64,000 bases of DNA from Agrocybe praecox (lineage: Eukaryota; Basidiomycota; Agaricomycetes; Agaricales; Agrocybaceae): NCBI GenBank assembly GCA_964017145.1, contig OZ024847.1, positions 3,100,001 through 3,164,000 on the forward strand. The letters are read 5' to 3'. The translations under genes were made by a program, and so were the position numbers. The notes under the pieces are model-generated. The model did not search any database. It had not been told where the DNA came from and saw only the letters and a program-made list of their open reading frames with translations. Shown piece by piece: positions 56,608 through 64,000 of this stretch (its first letter is position 1; every line of letters starts with the position of its first letter).

Positions 56608-57287
56608 GTTCAGTTTGGATAGGATATCTTTACCGATTGAGTTTGGGGGTCTGGACGAGCCACGACAGAGTGCAGGTAGCGATTGTTCGGTCTCTGACCC
56701 ATGAGCGCTGATGACCATGAAGTAAAATGCTGAGGGTACGCTCTCGTCTCTATAAATCGTTCCACTCATGCCTTACCGTCTTTGATAGCGCTCTCGTCCA
56801 TTTTTCTCGTTTCGAACGCCTCATTCAAGATGGACACTATCGAACGCTACAGTCTTTTCTGAAGAATGAATATAATGTAATATATTTTTCTAAAGAGCTG
56901 CTACATTGCCTACGCATTGTGTGTGCATATTTTGCTACTCATAATAAAAGACGATACTTTTTTCACCGATCAACGATCCGATTGAAGCATGTATGTCATT
57001 GTTGAATTCACAACCTGGCGCACGCGAAAGACACGACACGATGATGTCAGGGGCCCTACCCGACGTAATTTCGCCTCTGTTCAGAACGGCCATCTCGCGG
57101 CAACGATATCTTCAATGTTCATCTTTTATTTCCATTGTTACAGGATCTCATATTCATCCATCAAGAAACTCGGGGTCGGGCCCATTTAATGAAAATTGTG
57201 TTCCGACATAGTGTATGTTTGGCTACGGGTTTGGCCTGCCAGAAGCAATTCAAAACTCCGTTCACCCTTTCTTTCCTCACTACCACC
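56608..57287. other. Intergenic
   Basis: No gene was seen. This is AT-rich sequence between the membrane-protein gene and the hydrolase. Short frames lack support. Confidence 0.35.
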
Positions 57288-58791
57288 ATGTCTGAACTCA
57301 AACGTGGTTCTATACCTCGGATGCGAGGTTTCTTCAAGCATGCTCGTACCGCGATCGCGGGCATGGCTTCGCTATACGCCCTTGCAGTTGTGTTGGTCAT
57401 GACACCTTTCATACAAACACAGTTTCGTGGCATTTTTCTTCCATTCATGGATTCTCGGTGCTGACGTGTTTTCCCAGTGTTCTATACGCACATTACATCG
57501 ACTCTTGGTGGTGGTACAACAAGTTCGATCATCCAGAGAACTACGGATTGGCTCGTGAGTAGCATCTGGAATCGCTTTGTGCGAAAGCTACATGCTAACG
57601 GGCGGCGTATCCTGGTAGCGGGCAAGACTGTGAATCTCAAAGTGCAAAGTGCGGACAACACGACCCTGGGCGCATGGTTCATATTCTCTGATCCATTCTA
57701 TCGTCAATTGCCATACCCTCCACCTCCCAATGATGATTTCTCTTTCCCTCAGAGCAAGCATATCCCAGCAGCATTACAGAGCCGGCCAACGATCCTGTTC
57801 TTGCATGGCAATACCGGCACGCGAGCGCTTCCTTTGCGGACTGTTGTCTACACTGCTCTTACCTCGCGATTGAAAGCAAATGTAATGGCGGTTGACTACA
57901 GAGGGTTTGGAGATAGTGAAGGTCATCCTACCGTGGACGGCGTTGGGAAGGACGCAAGGGCTGCTTGGGATTACCTTATGAGCCAAGGCGCGAAACCTGA
58001 GGATGTCTTGATTTTGGGGCATAGTTTGGGAACAGCTATCGCAGGCCTATTGTCCGCTGATCTTGGCAGAGATGGCATTCGTCCTCGAGGGACCGTTTTG
58101 ATGTCGGTGCGTTCGTCTTCTTCACTATGTATCATTCCCAAGCTCAGTCAACCTTTACAAGCCATTCTCCTCTGTCCGCAAGTTGATTGACGAATATTAT
58201 CTCTTTGGTTGTCTACCTCTCCTCAAACCTCTTTCCGCGGTGCCACTTGCCCCCAGTAAGCCTTAAACTATGTTATAATCAACCGGAGGTACTAATTGGA
58301 GCAGGACTGGTCAGCTGGTCGTTGGTTCATCGATTCGATACCTTGACTTTAGTTCCGGTGAGTAAAGCCCTGCCATCTATATCAAACGAGGTCTAAACGA
58401 AACGCTCGACCTAAAGGACATAAAATCTTCCGTTCTCATTGCCCATGCAGACGATGATAAAGATATTCCGTCTACGCACGCCTCTTTGCTATTCGACGCT
58501 TTCCTTGAGCCGTATCTACCCGCATCTTCTTCTCTTCCCGCAAACCCTCTTTCTCAACAAGGATGGGACAATTATACCGCCCAGGACAGGATGCGCTCCA
58601 CTAGGCGGGAAGAGGTGGTGTCTACGACGCTGGTTAAAGGGTATGGCATCTACGAGGAGATGCAACCCCAGGTAGTAGCTACCGAGGGTCGAAAAGTTGC
58701 CCTACTAAGAACGGAAAGAGGCGAGCACGATATCGGCAGGGTGGAAGGCGTGCAAGATGCGATTGGACGGATGTTTGGGTTCCATGATTGA
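57288..58791 (+). CDS. ABHD12-like alpha/beta hydrolase (monoacylglycerol lipase type)
   Basis: Model: join(57288..57421,57478..57554,57619..58106,58162..58255,58305..58357,58417..58791), 406 aa. An N-terminal membrane anchor (IAGMASLYALAVVLVMTPFI, about residues 23-42) precedes FLHGNTGTRA (oxyanion-hole HGN), VDYRGFGDSEG, and the nucleophile elbow GHSLGT at 57,960-58,040. The acid is likely the Asp cluster in LIAHADDDKDIP and the base His in GEHDIG near the C-terminus, so the Ser-Asp-His triad is complete. Relatives are membrane-bound (lyso)phospholipid or monoacylglycerol lipases of the ER. Intron phases are all consistent and the C-terminus ends MFGFHD. Confidence 0.9.
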
Positions 58792-59111
58792 GATTGCTGT
58801 ATTCGCGATGTACTATGGATTAACTTATTTCTTGCCACTTGATATCACTAGCTTGTATCCTTTATAATATAGTTGTTGTAGATTACGGTATAAATACTTA
58901 CTTTTATAATTGACAAACTAGTTGTGTAACGTTCAGACGCGTTGGCAAAAGAGGTCAAGCGAATGCAAATCCTAAAAAGATAGCATAATCGTATCGCTTG
59001 GTCTGCGAGAGGAAAAGGACATGATATATTTAACAAATAAATTTTAAATCACATCTAATGATGAATGCCATAATATCATTGAGATCATCCAGCCTCTTTT
59101 GAGTATTCTGT
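58792..59111. other. Convergent 3' spacer
   Basis: Spacer between two converging genes (ABHD12-like and OYE). AT-rich, with no gene seen. Confidence 0.4.
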
Positions 59112-60414
59112 TCAGAGATGACTCCGTAGATCTGGTTGGGATACGCCAGTGGCCTTAACGAATTCCTCAGAGAAAGGGTAATCCGTATATCCTTTTGGAT
59201 CTGCTGACCCTCTGCTGTAGTATCGATTGCGATCGCCCTTCTCTACTGATAATCCTCGTTGCAAGCGGAATGGAAGGTCGGGCTGATGGAATATGTTTGT
59301 CGTTGGTCAAGATCACATTCCAAGCAATAGACCATATTTACAAGGGACTTACATTAGAAATGAACAAGCGGCCATATGCAATGAGATCTCCCTTATTCTG
59401 AGCTACTCGAGAGCCAGTTTCGAGCGTATATCCTCCAGCGGTGATGAGTCGTCTGCCCTTGGCTGACCAGAGTTTTCGGATAAAATTGTTTTCCTGTCCT
59501 TCAGAGATAAACTCGTCGTATGAAGCTACGGGCTGCCCTGCCTGTGGTGTGTTGATACGCTTTTCTGTAACATGCAGGTATGATAAATCAGGGTGTCTAG
59601 CGAGAATCTCGTTGATGAGATAGGTATACGTCGGAACGGGGTCTTTCATCCCCATATCTGTCAAGCATATAAATATGCAGTGAAGAATAATAGACGTATT
59701 TAACATACCTTGATGATCACTCCAAGGGCTTAATCTTAGCCCTGTCTTTCTCGCTCCGACTCGTTTTACTACGGCATCGAGAACTTCTAACGCAAAGCGC
59801 GAGCGATTCTCGATGCTACCGCCATACTTATCCGTCCTCTTATTACTCACGTCCTGCAGGAACTGATCGACCAAGTACCCATTCGCACCATGGATCTCTA
59901 CACCGTCAAATCCAGCATGCTTTACTGCATTTTCCGCGGCTTGCGCATAGAGTTGGACATACTCTTCTATCTCGGCAGTGCTCAAAGCACGCGGCGCGGG
60001 GTCTTTCGGCGATCGATTCCTCAGAGGAATCGACGAAGCAGACACGTAGTTCCCAGAACCAAGCTCCTTCTCCAATTGCCGAGGGACTGCTGCTCTTCCC
60101 AGAGCCCATAGCTGGAGGTAGATGTATGACCCCTTCGCGTGCACAGCTGCTGTCACAGCTTTCCAAGCCTGAATTTGCTCCTTGTTCCATATTCCAGGAG
60201 CATTAGCGTAGCCTCCTGCGCGGGCTGCGATAAAAGTGGCCTCCGATATCAAAAGAGTTCCTGGTACGCTCCCTCGCTGGGCATAGTATTCTGCTACGTG
60301 CTGCAGGGGGACGTGTTCGTCGGTTGCTCGGAACCGCGTAAGCGGGGCCATGATGACCCTATGAGCGAGCTCGAGCTCGCCGACTTGGATAGGCTCGAAC
60401 AGTGCTGTTGACAT
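59112..60414 (-). CDS. Old Yellow Enzyme (NADH:flavin oxidoreductase)
   Basis: Model: complement(join(59112..59282,59353..59657,59709..60414)), 393 aa, with introns of 70 and 51 nt. An FMN-dependent ene-reductase with a TIM barrel that reduces activated C=C bonds. Signature segments are MAPLTRFRA (FMN phosphate region), LLISEATFI, YLQLWALGRAA, GFDGVEIHGANGYLVDQFLQ (the usual substrate-binding H..N pair) and KYGGSIENRSRF, then the C-terminal LITAGGYT and YGRLFISNPDLPFRL (cofactor-phosphate loop). Length is typical of fungal OYEs (about 370-400). The last exon, ending TGVSQPDLRSHL, was added by extending past the GTAAGT donor at 59352. There is no targeting signal, so it is probably cytosolic. 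Confidence 0.94.
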
Positions 60415-60788
60415 GGTTGGTGAAAGACATTATAATGGTGAGGTTTTGGCAACGCTTAACCCCAACGGTTCGGTAATCCAATAACCGGAAAGATGTATGG
60501 TCGCGGCGTTACTCGCTGTATACTTCAAACCTGGCAAGCAGATCCTCTTCCTCCCCTTTTCCAGCCTTTATGAATCGTTCTGAAGAGGTCACAACGACGT
60601 CGAACAACAAGCACTTGAACCGCAAAAATATGTGGGAATTAGCCGGGCCGGCACACTACCTGCTGTTTCAAGCAACTTTGGACCTTGGTGGAATCACATC
60701 TTCGACAACTGCAAAGTCAATTTCAACCAAATTAAGTGTACATACATCGATAAAATTACTCAAGTGACAAGCAGAAGATATTGCCAGG
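60415..60788. other. Spacer downstream of the TPR gene
   Basis: The upstream region of the OYE gene and the 3' flank of the TPR gene. No gene was seen. Confidence 0.35.
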
Positions 60789-63700
60789 CTAATCTGTCCA
60801 GCATTGCGTTTGCGAGCTCTCGGACTGAGGGTCTACACCATCTTCAACTGATATCTTTTCTTCGTCTTGATGTCCACATGAAAGGTTGAATTTCTTGAGA
60901 AGAATTTTCCATACCGCAAAACCTCTCTCTCGACTCAAGCCCATTTCCACAATATCGGCAAGGCCCGGAAATACGAGCCGCAAACGTTTGCGCAAGTCGT
61001 CAAGTTCGGTCCTTGCAACGACACCTTCTTCGTGTCTATTAGACAGGCATCCTAGGAGGCCTTCTGCCTGCAAAGTGATAGCAAGATTTATGAACCAGAT
61101 ATTTTTTGTTTTGCAATGTTGCTGATAGAACAATCGAACTTGGACCAACAGTTCTTGGGCTTGAGAAAGTTCGCCAACGGCGAAAAGGCGTAATGCCAGG
61201 CTGTATAGGGCATTGGCATGGACTGCCTTCAAACCTGGTAAAGATTTCTTCGTTTCTGTTTCTTGTATTGCTTCGCGAGCGACAGCAAGAGATAGTCCTT
61301 CCTCACCGGAATCAGCAAGGAGATCGGACAAAACCCAGGAGGCCGGGTACCTATCATATTTTCTGTCGAGGTCAATCGATTGTCGGATAATGGGCAATGC
61401 TTTTCCTACTCGCCCACTGCAGCGGTAGATAAGGGCGATCGTCTCCAAGCACCACGTGTAAGCTCCTGCCTTCTCTAGACTTTGTTCAGAAGCAAACTTG
61501 AGACAATCTTCAATTTCGTTGAGTGCAATTGAAGTTTGTCCCATATAATATGATCCTAATACTCTGTAAAGTTTTGCACTTAGAATATGAAGTGCTACAG
61601 AGTGAGTATCCACGAAGGCGAATCCAACTCTAATCGCCTCGTCCCAGAAATTCGACGCCTTTTTGGGATGGCCTCGTCCAAGAAGAAATCTACCAGAACG
61701 CAACAAGCAATCGATGTGGAGTTCGGCGGAATCTGGTTCCTTTGCTGGGTTGTCGTTAAACCAGCTAAGAGCCTCTTTCACGGCAGTGTCAGCCTCCTCG
61801 AGGTAATTAAAGTTTTCCAACACCTTTGCATGATCCCTAATGCTACAAAGAAGAAACATTTGTTGATCGGGAAATTGTTTGACGAGTCCCCGACAACACT
61901 GTAGTACTTCTCGGCTCCTTTCGACGGACTTGGACTCCGTCTCCGTATAATAAGCAATACCGCTATTTAGCTTGAGTGCATGAATGTATTCCCCTAGAAG
62001 AACCGGATATTCTGTGATCAAACTGCTGCATAGCTTCATTACTTTGTCCCCTTCTTCAAAGGCTCTTTCGTAATTTTCCCCGCGAAATAATCTTTCTGCC
62101 AGCTCGGAAAGACTACTTGCAACATTGAAGTATCCGGTGCTTTGAAATCCTTGAGAAACAACCATACGCCAGTGATCGAGAGACTCTTCTGCGATTTGAA
62201 CTGACTTGACATGGTCCCCTAATTCTGCTAAGGCAGCAGAAGTGTAATTGTACGCGAAGGAAAGTCCTGAGTGTGAGAGTGAAGATCGATATATGGAGAG
62301 CAATTTTTCGCCGGTCAGCGCCGTTTCAGCGGGACGCTTTGATGTCCAAAGAGTTTTCAGTAGTTGCAGAAGTGTCTCGACCCGGAGTTCTTGATCGTTA
62401 ACATGATTTTGCACGATCTGTTCGATTTTCTGGCACACAGAATATGCTTCATCAAACTTTTCCAAGCGGGACAATAAAATAGCTTCCCCTACGAGGGCAG
62501 TAAGAAGCTCTCGGGAAATTTCTCCGGTATTTTGAAGCACTTTTTCGTAATATCGAACAGACTCTCGTGCGTATGAGAGAGCCTGATCGTAGAGAATAAT
62601 GCCGCGAAAATTCTCTGACGTTAGGGAGGAATAGATTGTCCCTATGTGAATCGACAATGAGTTAACTTCAAGAGGGCGCGTATTGTCTGAGTCCCTTTGG
62701 TCTAGAGCACGGTATATCTCGAGTGCTTCTATCCCAGCATTCACTGATTCTTGTTTCCTTGTTGTGGCAGATAGGCTGTGATGCAGCTCCTGCAGTGCGT
62801 CGGCAAACCTAAACATACACGTCCCTTCATATGTCGTAACAGTCGGTCCCGCCGTCCAGTCTATAACGCCAGCTTCTGCTCTCATCACGGTTGTAGGCCG
62901 TCCGAGAAGGCGCTCGAGACTTTTTACTGCCTCTTCCGCGTCCCGTAAGGCATTTTCCCGATCTCCATTCAAGCGCCCAGTCCAGGCAGAGAAAGAAAGC
63001 AAATCAGCAAGCTGCATTTGCGCATCAAAAGTTGGATTTGCAGCTACGAGGCGACGGCCAAGAGTTACGGCCTCCGCTATCGATCGGTAGGCATCAACAA
63101 GATCCCCAGTGCCTAAATAACTGGATGACAGCTGGCAAAGTGCATGGGCAAGATAGGGTGCATAAACATCTTCCTTCGTCTTGATGAGCGTCCTATAAAG
63201 GTCCACGGCACACTGCCCTATTATCAAAGATTCTTGAAACATTCCGAGCTTCAAAAGCCAGACAGTCAAATTTAACATGGCGTATGCCCCTCGCTGGATT
63301 GATAGGCCATTATGTCTACTTTGAAGGCTTTCCTGTATCTTGACGAACAGAGTGAAGACTTCAGATTGTACATATTCTACTTCCTCTGCAGTGGAAGGCT
63401 GAAGCCAGATGACCGACCGGAAAGGGTGTAGATGCCGAGAATCTGGTTCCTCTACTGGATAAAACCCGCTAGAAGCGAGAGTTTCGAAGAGTGCGTTGAT
63501 TTTTCCAACCTGAAGAGTGATGTATGAACGATACACGAGATGTTCAGATAATTTTACATGTGGGGGGAGGTTGGATAGAATAGTGGGAGTTGAGCCCAGA
63601 AAACCCAAAACATTGTCATCAGAAACTCGCAAAGGAGACTGATGTCTCTGTATGGCAGAGAACCCTTGAGCTACGGCGCTTTTTAGTTGTATGACTCCAG

Positions 63701-63955
63701 TCGCAGTGCCCAGCTGTGTGAGTAACTTGAGATAACGTGCCATCAGAAACTTTTGTTATTATTATGGAAAGTATACGTACCATAAATTGCGCACAACAGC
63801 TTTTGGCCTTGTCTTTCAAGCTACATATGTCCTTCTCCACGTCTTTGCGATTTATCCAGGCGTTTATAGAGTATTTGAATTTATGTATCTTGCTTTTTGA
63901 TGAATTTGGAGCATTTAAGATCGGACGACACTTTTCGTAGACTAATGTCATATCC
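60789..63955 (-). CDS. Large TPR protein with a putative HeLo/MLKL-like N-terminus (partial)
   Basis: Exons 60789..63749 and 63781..63955 join over a 31-nt gap (GTACGT..AAAAG, short for an intron). A further acceptor (TTCAG) at 63956 shows that the gene continues beyond the right edge. The long exon encodes about 985 residues of helical repeats, with TPR-like units such as LGTGDLVDAYRSIAEAVTLG and NGDRENALRDAEEAVKSLER. They are far less alike than those of the NLR at 47353-51578. The upstream exon (KFKYSINAWINRKDVEKDIC and KDKAKSCCAQF) has the look of the helical-bundle adaptor domain found N-terminal to fungal NB/TPR proteins. No NB domain is visible in the sequenced part. It is probably a scaffold or a signalling protein. 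Confidence 0.78.
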
Positions 63956-64000
63956 CTGAATATTGAGAAAACAAGTCAATGGTGTTCTTAAATGGCAATA

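Noticed and set aside
1..64000. CRISPR arrays, bacterial operons, integrases or phage genes
   Set aside because: No regularly spaced repeats with unique spacers and no prokaryotic gene organisation. Introns, U2 snRNA and split tRNAs show a fungal nuclear genome.

Overview
The window is nuclear DNA of a filamentous basidiomycete, most likely a mushroom-forming Agaricomycete. The genes are dense and carry many 45-80 nt GT-AG introns. Several protein types are characteristic of that group: FunK1 'fungal-type' kinases, a DUF6533-like seven-TM protein, and a HeLo/MLKL-like NB-TPR receptor. Spliceosomal U2 snRNA and intron-containing tRNA genes confirm a eukaryotic chromosome. No bacterial, plasmid, CRISPR or viral signature was seen. 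All exon models were made by hand from reading frame, splice consensus and comparison of paralogues.

Left part (1-12.9 kb): the 3' end of an unidentified gene, then two tandem FunK1 kinases on the minus strand with identical intron phases (997-3275 and 4386-6345). A 3.3 kb repeat-rich gap follows. Next come a U2 snRNA gene with a TATA box (9669-9857), a split tRNA-His(GTG) on the minus strand (10228-10314), and a low-complexity hypothetical ORF.

Mobile-element belt (12.9-18.6 kb): a 2650-bp element bounded by 626-bp inverted repeats that appear identical (12921-15570), a two-copy ~246-bp tandem repeat, and a 742-bp Tc1/mariner-type element with TA target duplications and a small AT-hook ORF.

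Middle (18.6-32.4 kb): a GST-like module that seems to be the tail of a longer hypothetical protein, then the GDT1 cation/proton antiporter. A tandem duplication of a second FunK1 subfamily follows; copy A carries a 7-nt frameshift and copy B has a shortened tail. SDH2 (succinate dehydrogenase Fe-S subunit) closes this part and contains a GC-AG intron. From 32572 to 42399 the minus strand holds one very large BEACH-WD40 gene.

Right part (42.4-64 kb): a 705-bp MITE, an EthD-like protein divergent from a questin-oxidase-like protein, a 1317-aa NLR-type receptor (HeLo/MLKL-like N-terminus, NB domain, 16 TPRs of 40 residues), and a decayed FunK1 relic. Then come a split tRNA-Arg(ACG), two adjacent inverted-repeat elements (one with a 170-aa AT-hook ORF), a DUF6533-like membrane protein, an ABHD12-like hydrolase and an Old Yellow Enzyme. 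The last gene is a large TPR protein that runs off the right edge.

The housekeeping genes (U2, tRNAs, SDH2, GDT1, BEACH) are interleaved with fast-evolving families (FunK1, NLR/TPR) and mobile elements. The candidate for an interesting system is the NLR at 47353-51578 together with the TPR protein at the right end. Both appear to pair a helical-bundle signalling N-terminus with TPR arrays.
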